Position numbers and translations under genes: made by a program. DNA of 64,000 bases from Pomphorhynchus laevis (taxonomy: Eukaryota; Acanthocephala; Palaeacanthocephala; Echinorhynchida; Pomphorhynchidae), in the NCBI GenBank assembly GCA_012934845.2, contig WNNJ02000923.1, positions 62,001-126,000 of the forward strand. The letters run 5' to 3'. The notes beneath the pieces were generated by a model, which did no database searches, was not told the DNA's origin, and saw only the letters and a list, made by a program, of their open reading frames with translations. Numbering within the stretch: the stretch's first letter is position 1; every line of letters starts with the position of its first letter. This document shows positions 10,590 through 21,660 of this stretch, piece after piece.

Positions 10590-13560
10590 ATAAGTGTTCC
10601 TATTGATGTTTCTATTGGCTTTTCTATTCGCGTTACTTTTGCATTTTCTATTTTTGTTCTTGAAAAGTTCCTATTGACGTTTCTATTGACTTGTCTATTG
10701 ACGTTCCTATTGGCGTTCTTATTGACAGTACTGCTGGTGTTCCTATTAGCGTTCCAATTGGCGTTCCTATTAGTGTTCCTATTAGCGTTCTTATTGGCGT
10801 TTCTATCGGCTTTTCTAATTGCGTTCTTATTAGATTTTCTATAAGCGTACCTTTCGACATTCCTATTAACGTTCCTATTGCGTTCATATTGGCGTTCATA
10901 TAAACGTTCCTATTGGCGTTCCTATACGCGTTCCTATTGCTGTACCTATTGGCGTTATTTTGGCGTTCCTATTGGCGTTCCTATTGGCGTTCCTATTGGC
11001 GTTCCTATTGGCGTTCCTATTGGCGTTCCTATTGGCGTTCCTATTGGCGTTCCTATTGGCGTTCCTATTGGCGTTCCTATTGGCGTTCCTATTGGCGTTC
11101 CTATTGGCGTTCCTATTGGCGTTTCTATTGGCGTTCCTATTGGCGTTCCTATTGGCGTTCCTGTTGGTATATCTATTGGCGTTTCTATTGGCGTTCTTAT
11201 TGACGGTATTGTTGGCGTTCCTATTGTCATTCCTATTGGCATTTATATTGGCGTTCCTATTAACGTTCCTATTGGCGTTCCTATTGGCGTTCCAATTGGC
11301 GTTCCTATTGGCGTTCCTATTGGCGTTCCTATTGGCGTTCCTATTGGCGTTCCTATTGGCGTTCCTATTGGCGTTCCTATTGGCGTTCCTATTGGCGTTC
11401 CTATTGGCGTTCCTATTGGCGTTCCTATTGGCGTTCCTATTGGCGTTCCTATTGGCGTTCCTATTGGCGTTCCTATTGGCGTTCCTATTGGCGTTCCTAT
11501 TGGCGTTCCTATTGGCGTTCCTATTGGCGTTTCTATTGGCGTTTCTATTGGCGTTTCTATTGGCGTTTCTATTGGCGTTTCTATTGGCGTTTCTATTGGC
11601 GTTTCTATTGGCGTTTCTATTGGCGTTTCTATTGGCGTTTCTATTGGCGTTTCTATTGGCGTTTCTATTGGCGTTTCTATTGGCGTTTCTATTGGCGTTT
11701 CTATTGGCGTTTCTATTGGCGTTTCTATTGGCGTTTCTATTGGCGTTTCTATTGGCGTTTCTATTGGCGTTTCTATTGGCGTTTCTATTGGCGTTTCTAT
11801 TGGCGTTTCTATTGGCGTTTCTATTGGCGTTTCTATTGGCGTTTCTATTGGCGTTTCTATTGGCGTTTCTATTGGCGTTTCTATTGGCGTTTCTATTGGC
11901 GTTTCTATTGGCGTTTCTATTGGCGTTTCTATTGGCGTTTCTATTGGCGTTTCTATTGGCGTTTCTATTGGCGTTTCTATTGGCGTTTCTATTGGCGTTT
12001 CTATTGGCGTTTCTATTGGCGTTTCTATTGGCGTTTCTATTGGCGTTTCTATTGGCGTTTCTATTGGCGTTTCTATTGGCGTTTCTATTGGCGTTTCTAT
12101 TGGCGTTTCTATTGGCGTTTCTATTGGCGTTTCTATTGGCGTTTCTATTGGCGTTTCTATTGGCGTTTCTATTGGCGTTTCTATTGGCGTTTCTATTGGC
12201 GTTTCTATTGGCGTTTCTATTGGCGTTTCTATTGGCGTTTCTATTGGCGTTTCTATTAGCGTTCCTATTGGCGTTTCTATTGGCGTTCCTATTGGCGTTT
12301 CTATTGGCGTTCCTATTGGCGTTTCTATTGGCGTTTCTATTTGCGTTCCTATTGGCGTTCTTATTGGCGTTCCTATTGGCGTTCCTATTGGCGTTCCTAT
12401 TGGCGTTCCTATTGGCGTTCCTATTGGCGTTCCTATTGGCGTTCCTATTGGCGTTCCTATTGGCGTTCCTATTGGCGTTCCTATTGGCGTTCCTATTGGC
12501 GTTCTATTGGCGTTCCTATTGGCGTTCCTATTGGCGTTCCTATTGGCGTTCCTATTGGCGTTCCTATTGGCGTTCCTATTGGCGTTCCTATTGGCGTTCC
12601 TATTGGCGTTCCTATTGGCGTTCCTATTGGCGTTCCTATTGGCGTTCCTATTGGCGTTCCTATTGGCGTTCCTATTGGCGTTCCTATTGGCGTTCCTATT
12701 GGCGTTCCTATTGGCGTTCCTATTGGCGTTCCTATTGGCGTTCCTATTGGCGTTCCTATTGGCGTTCCTATTGGCGTTCCTATTGGCGTTCCTATTGGCG
12801 TTCCTATTGGCGTTCCTATTGGCGTTCCTATTGGCGTTCCTATTGGCGTTCCTATTGGCGTTCCTATTGGCGTTCCTATTGGCGTTCCTATTGCCATTCC
12901 TATTTGCGTTCCTGTTGGCGTTTCTGTTGGCATTGCTATTGGCGTTACTATTAGCTCTCCTATTATCATTCCTATTAGTTTACCTATTTTGGTTCCCATT
13001 GAGGTTCGTATTTGAGTTCTTATTGGCGTTCTTTTTAATGTTCATATTGCCATTCTAATAGCGTTCCTACAAGCGTTGTTATTGGCGTTCCTTTTGACTT
13101 TCCTATTGACGTTTTTCATTTATCGTTCCTAGTGGCCTTTCTATTGGCGGTCCAATTAGCGCTCTTACTGGCGTTCCTATTGGCTTTCCTATTGGCCTTC
13201 CTATTGGCTTTCCTATTTGCGTTCCTATTGGATTTCCTATCTGCGTTCCTATTAGCGTTCATATTGGCATTCTTTTTGGCATTCCTATTAGAGTACTTAC
13301 AGGCGTTCCTAATGGCATTACTAAAAGCGTTCATGTAGGCGTTCCAATTGGCGTTCCTATTTGCGTTCATATTGGTGTTCCTATAGGCGTTGCTTTGGGC
13401 GTTCCTATTGGCATTCCTATTGGCCTTCCTATTGGCCTTCCTATTGGCTTTCCTATTGGCCTTCCTATTGGCGTTCCTATTGGGGTTCTTGTTGGCGTTC
13501 CTATTGGCCTTCCTATTTGCGTTCCTATTGGCGTTCCTTTTGTTTCATAATATTTTGTTC
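10590..13560. repeat. Large 12-bp minisatellite (CCTATTGGCGTT)n
   Basis: Nearly 3 kb of a 12-bp unit. The core (about 10960-12890) is almost perfect; both flanks (10590-10960 and 12890-13560) are progressively diverged, as expected when unequal exchange homogenises the middle. Two variants are sorted into blocks: C-type (CCTATTGGCGTT) at 10960-11528 and about 12350-12890, and T-type (TCTATTGGCGTT) at about 11531-12260, roughly 60 consecutive units. A short alternating zone lies between T and C blocks (12250-12370). One unit near 12501-12511 is 11 bp and shifts the phase. Because 12 is a multiple of 3, several frames on both strands stay open ([16 protein letters not shown] repeats). These are by-products, not evidence of a gene. 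Confidence 0.97.
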
Positions 13561-13799
13561 CTTTTGATATTATAATTTAACAAAAAATTAGAGATCAACA
13601 TAATCGATCTTACTTAAGCTGGTGCTTTTTAAGTTTGCTGCCTGATTTTTATTCTCAAATTTGTGTGACATATTGCAAACATTTAAACAACAAATTCAAT
13701 AATTAAAAATTAGCCAACAAATAATATTTAATTATTAAAAAAATATCATTAAAAATCTCATTTTGAGAGAAATAATAGAATCTTAGTTGGTTCAACACA

Positions 13800-14700
13800 A
13801 TGTATTTTCAAGCTCTGCGCTATTCACATTCTGTTTCAATATTCAACTTTTATTACACTTTAAATAGATTTTAAAGTAGTGTGTTAAAGATATACATTTA
13901 ATCTGGTATTATCTTTTATGAATAAAATTTCGAAATTGCATTAACTATAAAACTTACAATTCTTCGATCTGATTAAAAATTCCGTTTATGTTAGGGCAAC
14001 AATAGGACGAATATGCTATTTAACTCATTGCGTCATGCATTTAAATTTGTTTTTTTTATCACAACGTGATTACACTTAAAATTGATTTAAATTTTTATTC
14101 ATAGGGTCATGTCATTGAAAATTTGTACCCACAATTCTGGTTTAAGCTCTACGCTATTCCCATTTCGTTTCAATTTTTTTCGTTTATTCAACTTTTATTT
14201 ACCTTAAATTGATTTCAAAAAATGTGTTAAATAAGTATCAATTTAATCACATGATTTTATCTTTTATGAATTAAATTTTCAAATGGCATCAAATGCTATA
14301 ATTAAATCCATCCATTAACGAATGGATGGTTTATTAACGAATGGAATGTTAGATATATAGTCAACAAATAATATTTTACTATATTAAGAAATATAATTAA
14401 AAATATCATGTTGTGAAAAATAATAAAATATTATGCATTAAAATATTCATTAGCTTTACGAATATGATTGGTGGATATGTTATTAAATCATTGCGTCATG
14501 CATTTAAATTTGTATTTCTATCACAACGTGATTAAACTTAAAATTGATTTAAAAGAAATGTGTTAAATATGTTTTAATATGTTAAAAATTAATTTTTCTT
14601 TTATGAATTAAATTACGAAATTACATTAACTATAAAACTTACATTTCTTCGATCTGATTAAAAATTCCGCTTATTGTAGGGCAACGAAGATGCTTTAAAG
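13800..14700. repeat. Diverged tandem repeats of about 350-400 bp
   Basis: About 13800-14080, 14140-14540 and the partial 14520-14700 share blocks in order: AAGCTCTRCGCTATTC, ATTCAACTTTTATT, TTATGAATTAAATT, TCATTGCGTCATGCATTTAA, ATCACAACGTGATTA and CTTCGATCTGATTAAAAATT. No reading frame survives. Likely an old non-coding repeat family. Confidence 0.7.
14308..14329. repeat. Perfect hairpin, 9-bp arms, 4-nt loop
   Basis: CCATCCATT and AATGGATGG around AACG, inside the diverged tandem repeat. Confidence 0.8.
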
Positions 14701-15585
14701 TAATTGCACTAAAATAGCATCAATTAGAAAGTGAATTAATTTGCAATAAAACTATTTGGAACTTTAGCTGAAAACTGTTACAAACAAAAGTGGCAAAATT
14801 TAAATTAGGATAAAACAATCTGCAACTAACGATTTATTTATTACATCAAAACTTTCAAGCAGTGGATTTCTAATCTCACAAGATAAAAGATCAACTTGTA
14901 AAAAAATATTCGTAATTTTAATTTAGTTTTCAAAAACAATTTGAATACTCATCTTTGCCAGATTAAAGTTGTGTGCGAATTCACTACTTTATACATTTAC
15001 AATTCACAAAATTGTACATCGTGAAGGTAAATTTAGAAATTTTTTAAAATTAATTAAATAATTATTCTATTCTTTATAAAATTATTTAAATTATTTTTAT
15101 TAATTAGCAGTTACTATTGATTTATTGAATATATTATTTACTTAAAATTAATTATAAGTTATTTTAAAAAATTAAAAAAATTATTTAATGGGAATTAAAT
15201 AATTTAATAAAAATTATTTAGTGGGATTATTTATATATTTTTTATTTAAATTATTTATTTATTTCTGCAACTAACGATTTATTATTAACATCAAGCAAGA
15301 TATGCCTGTACTTGTCGATATATGATAGCCGTCATTTGTAAAATCCTTCAAGCGGTAAATTTGTTTACAAGAATAGAAAATTAATTTATAAAAAATGATG
15401 AGTAATTGAGATTTCGTTTTCCATAAATTTTTGAATATCAACTAATTCGGCTAATTCGGTTAATTTGCAAATTAAAGTTACGTTGAATTCTTAATTCTAT
15501 AATATTTACTATTCTATAAATAAATCAACTTATATAAATCAACTTAAATTAAGTTGATCAAACAACCTTAGTAAGCTGATGAAGG
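14700..15585. other. AT-rich stretch, no gene recognised
   Basis: Very AT-rich, with TTATTTAA-like runs at 15040-15260. GCAACTAACGATTTATTA occurs twice (about 14821 and 15267), so part of it is repeated. Nothing else is supported. Confidence 0.5.
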
Positions 15586-15589
15586 AAAT

Positions 15590-15860
15590 GAACGATAGCA
15601 GACGTGCTGTCCTGTGAAGTCACTGCTAACGCTAACTATACCAGATGTATGACTGGTCCCCGGTGGAGGAGCGTGCGCTTGGTGAATTCCTATCAGAGGT
15701 TTAGTAAGAATTAAGTACTGTCGAAGTTGTGTAGCTACAGGATCACACTGATGAGACCACCTTGGAGTGATGAATAGACTAAGGTCAAAACGTCCAATTG
15801 GGGCTAGACGTCTGTGGTGGGGGCATTCCGGGTTTAACTCTCAGACAAAGTTTGTAAAAC
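15590..15860 (+). ncRNA. GC-richer island containing a hammerhead-like motif
   Basis: A 270-bp block with clearly higher GC than its surroundings and no open frame. Inside it, 15742-15818 has the order of a type I hammerhead ribozyme. Stem I is ATCACA (15742-15747) with TGTGGT (15813-15818). The core CTGATGA is at 15748-15754. Stem II starts GACC (15755-15758) and closes with GGTC (15783-15786). AAAA (15787-15790) stands where GAAA is expected. Stem III is CGTC (15791-15794) with GACG (15807-15810), followed by TC (15811-15812) at the cleavage position. The invariant G12 is therefore A, so this copy should be inactive or very weak. The rest of the island is not recognised. Confidence 0.45.
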
Positions 15861-17400
15861 ACATGCAGGTTTATACTTTCCTTATCGAGTTAATTAAAAA
15901 AGTTGTATTGAAAGTCTTTCTAATCAACTTAAAATAATTAATATTTAAATAATAATTTTATTTAACTACTTACGTTACATAAAAGCTAGAAATTTATTTT
16001 TCTCAAATACGTTTAGATCTTCGAGCTTTGTCGGCTTTTATTTCATGTATAAAAATGTAAAATTTTAAATCAAAAACTCTTTTAATTATTAATTAAATGA
16101 TTAAGCAGTGGATTTGAGGAATTATTGCTATCAATAGTTCTTTAAAACAAAGAATTGATAAAAGGTACAGGCATTGCTTAATCTCCAACTTTGCCATGCA
16201 CAAATAAATAATCCAGATGTCATAATAATAATTTGTATAAAAATAATTACAGAATGAGATCTATTGTGCCACAACTTGATTCAAAAAATCTAAGATATGT
16301 TGCCATAACACAATCGCTTTTTACATTCAATGAAAATTATATGAAAGTATACAAGAAGATACATTTTTATTAAAAAACATTAACATTGAATCGTTTTAGC
16401 GGAAACTAAAACGATTCAGCTTAATATTATTGATAGAGTAATACTAACATACCATCCGTATGTATTATCCATAAATGTATACATTACGATTAAAAACATT
16501 AACATTGAAACATTCTCAGACAGCTTTTTACAACAATTCATCTAACGTAATATCCTATTAATGTATAGATATTTTATACTTTATGCATACTTAGATATTT
16601 TGAAAATATCTAAACTTGATAGCGTTCATCCAAGTTTGCGATATGATAATTAAAAAATTTGGGATATTTATGGGGAGGTGTTGATAGATTGTCACATTTT
16701 GAACCATTATATAAAATCAAAAAGTCATAAAGCATACTTTACTATACATTACATTTGACTTCTTCATATTAGAAAACAATAATATTGATCATTAATCGTA
16801 TTGATCATTGATCATTAATATTGATTAATACTAAACGAGACTGAATTTATTTCTTACTTTTGCTAGAAATTCAATTCTCGACAAGTCAATTTACTCACAT
16901 TGATTTCAAATGAGATGATAAGTTTAAAAAGCCGGACGGTATCCCAGTAATCGGATTTCCAAATAATCGTCTATTACAGAAAATTCAATCATTTATCTTA
17001 AGCGATATATGTTCAAGTTCAAAAGTTATAAAAGTCACTTTAAAACAAATAAATGTTCAATTCGTAGAGTATGTTCAAGCTATAAGGAGCATTTTCAGCT
17101 ACTATGTACTATATCTTATTAAATAAATTTAAAATACAATACAAGCTTAAAGATAGCACATAACGCAAATGTTACTCTGAAAGAAAAAATCAATTTATTT
17201 TGTTTTAAATCAAGAACACAATCCTTTATATCATGAGTTTATAATGACAATTGATTCGATTCAGTAAAAAAATATCTGTTTAAATTCAAATTTGTTTACA
17301 AATCAAAAACATTTAAATAATTTAATAGACGCATATTTTAAACTAGGTTACTAAGTGTTTTTTAAATAAATACACTTTAATATTTTAAACTAGGTAACAG
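15861..17400. other. AT-rich stretch, no gene recognised
   Basis: Stops throughout. A perfect hairpin lies at 16388-16417. The words AACATTAACATTGAA recur (16376-16390 and 16494-16508). About 16920-16980 (GCCGGACGGTATCCCAGTAA) weakly resembles 36140-36175 and may be a dispersed repeat. Confidence 0.5.
16388..16417. repeat. Perfect hairpin, 12-bp arms, 6-nt loop
   Basis: GAATCGTTTTAG and CTAAAACGATTC around CGGAAA. Confidence 0.9.
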
Positions 17401-17795
17401 AAACTAGTAAAAATGTGTTCCAACGGGAGGTAATAGTAGCCCAATTATAGCTGACTTGTTTTTAAACTTTATAGAATATAAATTTGTTCATAACTGTGTA
17501 AAAACTAAATCTAAACAATATAAAGATATGAAATATATGTTTCGATACATTGATGATATATGTGTATTTAATCTAATAATTTTTATTCAATTAGTGAACA
17601 AATTTATCCAGAAAGCCTTATTCTTAACAAAACCAATATTAATGATAAAGAAGGTGTATATCTAGATATGAACATTAAATTAACATTAACTAAAACTACT
17701 ATTAATTTATATCGTAAAGATGACATATTTAAATTTACAAGAAACGTACCATATAATTTAAAATAGAATACATTAAATAATGAAATTTAATGAAT
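17320..17795 (+). mobile_element. PLE reverse transcriptase fragment (copy C)
   Basis: Plus-strand counterpart of the RT palm and thumb at 3880-4566. It starts around GTTCCAACGGGAGGTAATAG and includes the RYIDDI catalytic box, then the region up to the NLYRKDDIFKFTRN thumb. Reading frames are broken. It joins a short LINE piece at about 17800. Confidence 0.75.
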
Positions 17796-17799
17796 TTTT

Positions 17800-17895
17800 A
17801 AACGATGACCAATTATATTTATTAAAGGGATAGTTGCCATAGCAAATGCGGCCATCGATAATGGATCGCCTTGAGTCACACCTTCTGATGAATAA
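17800..17895 (-). mobile_element. Short LINE fragment (RT QGDP region), first copy
   Basis: Minus-strand peptide SSEGVTQGDPLSMAAFAMAT and a following IPLINIIGHR, identical in type to the longer LINE piece ending near 19266. It is the left part of a 385-bp direct repeat (17800-18184 and 19176-19560) that also includes the adjoining PLE. Confidence 0.8.
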
Positions 17896-18184
17896 ATGGA
17901 AAGCCTTATTCTTAACAAAACCAATATTAATGATAAAGAAGGTGCATATCTAGATATGAACATTAAATTAACATTAACTAAAACTACTATTTGTTTATAT
18001 CGTAAAGATGACATATTTAAATTTACAAGAAACATATTTTTGCATGAGCATTCATGCATACCATATAATATAAAATATAATACATTAAATAATGAAATTT
18101 TAAGAATTGCAACAATTTGTAATGATATTGGCTTTCTTCAAAATCATTTAAATAATTTAATAGATACATATTTTAAACTAGGTT
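17896..18184 (+). mobile_element. PLE RT thumb fragment (copy D)
   Basis: Continuous with the PLE protein from ESLILNKTN through YLDMNIKLT and HEHSCIPYNI to NNLIDTYFKLG. It starts directly at the LINE junction and ends in a foldback at 18161-18198. Confidence 0.8.
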
Positions 18185-18198
18185 AAAATATGTATCTA
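18161..18198. repeat. Perfect hairpin at a PLE/LINE junction, 16-bp arms
   Basis: TAGATACATATTTTAA and its exact reverse complement around ACTAGG. The left arm is native PLE sequence. The right arm is the same sequence inverted, directly before the LINE piece. This is the mark expected of a snap-back template switch. Confidence 0.9.
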
Positions 18199-18206
18199 TT
18201 TAAACT

Positions 18207-19266
18207 AGATCTCTCACTACATTATGTCTTAATATCGGAAGTCCACCACGCTTGCATGATAGCAGGTGAGACAGCTTATTCGATCCACCGCAAACACAAG
18301 AACATTGTGGGACATTTAGCGGATCAACACCGTAACGAACCGCTATGGAATCTCTAAATTCATGTGGAGTAAGAAGTTCACATTCTGAAGCAATAGGTAA
18401 AGCACTAAGCCATGTTGATGATCCGCCTATTTTGGAAAATTTTAGGGATTGACGAATATGTGTCGGAAGTGCATTTGAAACAGCTTCTAAACGTGAAGCA
18501 AATAATTTGATTCGATTTTTGGAAAGTTCGGCAACAGCATTTTGTTGAGCATGCCTTAGGTCTTGACACACCAATCCTGATAGATATGTGTCGCATACTT
18601 TGCTTGAGTTCTCAAACTCGATAAGGGCAACATGTCCAGGATCCGATATTCCAAGACCTCCTAACTCGATCGGTGAAGACACTACAGTAAACATATCGTC
18701 CCCTATATCTTGCCCCAACATTTTAACAAGCAAACTATTACGTATTGTATACGTTAAGGGGATGAGCGAGTGAAGACGACAGGGAGTAGTCCTAAAGTAA
18801 TGAGTCCATTTCCATTGCAAGGAATGTGTTAAGCCGGTATACGCTATATGAGGATCGATATTCGCAACCGTTTGAAGGCGATCCACAAGTGTTGTCCAAG
18901 CACAGAATTTTTGATCAACCTGCTCATTCAAAAAAGACTGAGAGCTAATAGGAGACCCCAAGACCTCTATGCCATCAGTAGTGCATTTTATTCCATTAAA
19001 ATCGAGATTTTCAATGTCTGAAAAATTGTGCAATAATAACTTTGTCTTGCTGGGATTTACATAATATCCATATAACGGACCCATTTCCATCAGCAACTTC
19101 CAAATTTGCTCTAGATCATTTGGACTACCAACAAAATTAGCGTCATCTGCATACCAACGTTGAACGATGTCTGGGAAACGATGACCAATTATATTTATTA
19201 AAGGGATAGTTGCCATAGCAAATGCGGCCATCGATAATGGATCGCCTTGAGTCACACCTTCGGATG
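18207..19266 (-). mobile_element. LINE fragment with restriction-like endonuclease start (R2-like group)
   Basis: A clean minus-strand frame from the RT core to the endonuclease: SEGVTQGDPLSM, the catalytic YADDA, then KTKLL, LGSPI and a long linker. A CCHC-type zinc knuckle (CSCVCGGSNKLSHLLSC) is followed by LRHNVVRD. The knuckle plus RHN is the signature of LINEs using a restriction-enzyme-like endonuclease. The piece lacks the RT fingers and stops right after RHNVVRDLV. The 5' end of the 411-codon frame (18200-19435) is antisense PLE, not LINE. PLE sequence lies on both sides. Confidence 0.85.
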
Positions 19267-19267
19267 A

Positions 19268-19640
19268 ATAAATGGAAAGCCTTATTCTTAACAAAACCAA
19301 TATTAATGATAAAGAAGGTGTATATCTAGATATGAACATTAAATTAACATTAACTAAAACTACTATTAATTTATATCGTAAAGATGACATATTTAAATTT
19401 ACAAGAAACATATTTTTGCATGAGCATTCATGCATACCATATAATATAAAATATAATACATTAAATAATGAAATTTTAAGAATTGCAACAATTTGTAATG
19501 ATATTGGCTTTCTTCAAAATCATTTAAATAATTTAATAGATACATATTTTAAACTAGGTTACTATAAAAATAACATCAAGCAGAAAATAGTAAAATATAA
19601 ATCAACACAATAATATAAAGAATATATTTAAACTCTTAAG
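19268..19640 (+). mobile_element. PLE RT C-terminal fragment (copy E)
   Basis: Frame ESLILNKTN to NNIKQKIVKYKS, close to the end of the PLE RT. It continues past 19640 as degraded coding tail (ACTCTTAAGTGGCAAATTTT) into the PLE 3' region. The start coincides with the LINE junction. Confidence 0.8.
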
Positions 19641-19800
19641 TGGCAAATTTTTCTGGATGAATAATATACTTTGAATTAAAAAATTCTAGTATTTCTTATC
19701 AGAAGAAATCCGTTATTAGCATGTATTTGGTTCCGCTGCTATGTTAGGTATAGGAATAGGGGTCGATACCAGATAGCATAACAGTTCTTATTAAATGTTT
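19641..19800 (+). mobile_element. PLE 3' region with structured RNA motif (copy E)
   Basis: Sense-strand order as in the other copies. GGTTCC (19729-19734) pairs with GGGGTC (19759-19764) using three G-U pairs. CTGCTATG (19736-19743) pairs with CATAACAG (19777-19784) with one mismatch. The upstream hairpin is partly lost. Confidence 0.7.
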
Positions 19801-20159
19801 ACAAAATTTCCAATTTTTAACATTTATGAAAAAATAAAGCAGAAACTATCGAAATAATGTATTTTTTAACTAAAGAGAAATATTTTCTTCGTTCAAGTAA
19901 AACTATCTAATTAATATTTCAAATCAATATTCTTGATTGGCAATCGCAATCAGCGATTGTAATAGTAAACTATCGAATGCTTAATTAAACCATATATACG
20001 CTTAAATATACTCTTATATATATTAAACCGTATATATTCTTAAATATACTCCCATATATACTCTTATCATATATTGCAAATCATTCACTACAGAAATAAA
20101 TTAAAAAACATTATAATTGAAAAAATCGAAATTTGTATTAAAAGTCAAATCATATCTGA

Positions 20160-20500
20160 ACTGACTAATAAATAACAGACGATGCATCAGAATAAGTATT
20201 AAAGGTCATTAGCAAGAAATGTTATGCTATCTGGTATCGGCCCCATATTCCTATACCTAACATAGCAGCGGAACCAAATACATGCTAATAACGTATTTCC
20301 TCTAATAAGAAATACTAGAATTTTTTAATACAAAATTAAAAAATATCCATCCATAAAAATTTGCCACTTAAGAGTTTAAATTTATTCTTTATATTATTGT
20401 GTTGATTTATATATTTTACTATTTTCTGCTTGATGTTATTTTTATAGTAACCTAGTTTAAAATATGCATCTATTAAATTATTTAAATGGTTTTGAAAAGC
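20160..20500 (-). mobile_element. PLE 3' end with RT tail (copy F)
   Basis: Inverted relative to the preceding copy. Plus-strand GGCCCC (20239-20244) and GGAACC (20270-20275) form stem 1 with G-U pairs. CATAGCAG is at 20261-20268; its partner has two changes. About 20345-20500 is the last part of the RT coding region in the minus sense (KFLWM-like tail). Together with 19268-19800 this forms a head-to-head pair of PLE ends. Confidence 0.75.
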
Positions 20501-20654
20501 TACAAAAAATAAAATTAAAAATAAAAGTCAATCTGTCCACACGACAAAATTATTTAACTTTTAACCGTTTAAATTTATTTTTAATAATATTTTGTTGATT
20601 TTGATGACCTCTATAACCTTATCCGAATACATCGTACATTATTTATTATTCAAT

Positions 20655-20835
20655 GTTCATATTTTCTGCTTGATGTTATTTTTATAGTAACCTAGTTTAA
20701 AATATGTATCTATTAAATTATTTAAATGATTTTGAAGAAAGCCAATATCATTACATATTGTTGCAATTCTTAAAATTTCATTATTTAATGTATTATATTT
20801 TATATTATATGGTATGCATAAATGCTCATGCCATC
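20655..20835 (-). mobile_element. PLE RT fragment (copy G)
   Basis: Minus-strand PLE sequence from the KQKI region back to HEHSCIP (complement of TTTTCTGCTTGATGTTATTT to ATGGTATGCATAAATGCTCA). The 96-codon plus frame at 20704-20994 is its antisense and not a gene. Confidence 0.75.
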
Positions 20836-21660
20836 TGGTATCTAACTGCGATATTTACCACAACATTATGCCAATGTCAACCATTAACCATTAATGGATT
20901 ATTAACCATTTCAAAACATTACAAGACTATTGTGATATGGCGCAATAATTATTTCGGCTTAATTATTAAATTTATAATATTAAATGTATTATAAGAAAAA
21001 AGACTCTGCTACTCAAAAATAACTAGGGAGAGAACAAATTACATACATATCTTGAAGGCCCAACATGTTATAGAAATTTCTTGCGATTACTTCATTTTTA
21101 AATATTAATAAGAATAAAATATAAGGAAATGTGATTTTATATCACATAAAAAATTGATAAAATCTGAAATAGGCACTCAAAAATAACAGGAGAGAACAAA
21201 TTACATACATTTCTTGAAGGCCCAACATGTTATAGAAGTTTCCTGTGCTAACTGCAGTAATCATGTTGAAAGACAAATTTCTAAATAAAAATTTGTTTGT
21301 ATATTAACTTGGCAATGATTGACATAAACCATATCGAATGCTTTTATTACATTATCGTAATTTATATCAAACATTGTTGCATATTTCATAATTAAGATTA
21401 AAACATTACCAGAATTATTTGACAAGAAATAAAAAAATATAAAATAGTGCAAAAATAAAATGATTTGATGTCGCAAACCATAATTAATTGTAACTTAAAA
21501 TTTATATTATTCTATTCTATTTGTTTAATTGAGACACAATTTTAGTGTTTAAGTGTTTCAAATAATTTTAATTTAAGACACTGTATTTTTATATTTATTA
21601 AAGTGTAAATTTCGAAATCATTTATTTAATTTTTAATCAAAAACTACAACTTTGTCAAAT
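20836..21660. other. AT-rich stretch with a short direct repeat
   Basis: About 21013-21083 and 21172-21240 are near-identical (ACTCAAAAATAACT or ACTCAAAAATAACA, then GAGAACAAATTACATACAT and GAAGGCCCAACATGTTATAG). No protein family recognised; the minus frame at 21261-21476 is low-complexity. Confidence 0.55.

Larger units (their letters stand above)
17800..19560. repeat. 385-bp direct repeat of a LINE/PLE chimera, 1376-bp offset
   Basis: Segments 17800-18184 and 19176-19560 match almost base for base across the LINE/PLE junction. The junction itself (ATAAATGGAAAGCC) is therefore duplicated rather than formed twice. Between the copies lies the main LINE fragment. This looks like a tandem duplication of an already chimeric block, or a template-switch product. 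Confidence 0.85.

Noticed and set aside
10878-13058. 726-codon and other long ORFs ([16 protein letters not shown] repeats) on both strands
   Set aside because: They are the unavoidable translations of a stop-free 12-bp tandem repeat; several frames on both strands are equally open.
10590-13560. CRISPR-like array
   Set aside because: The units are head-to-tail without spacers and the sequence is eukaryotic in character.
17787-18059. Minus-strand ORFs joining antisense PLE to LINE RT (also the first ~55 codons of 19435-18200)
   Set aside because: The MHECSCKNMF part is the complement of the PLE thumb; only the part from SEGVTQGDP on is LINE.
20704-20994. 96-codon plus ORF
   Set aside because: Antisense of the PLE RT fragment.
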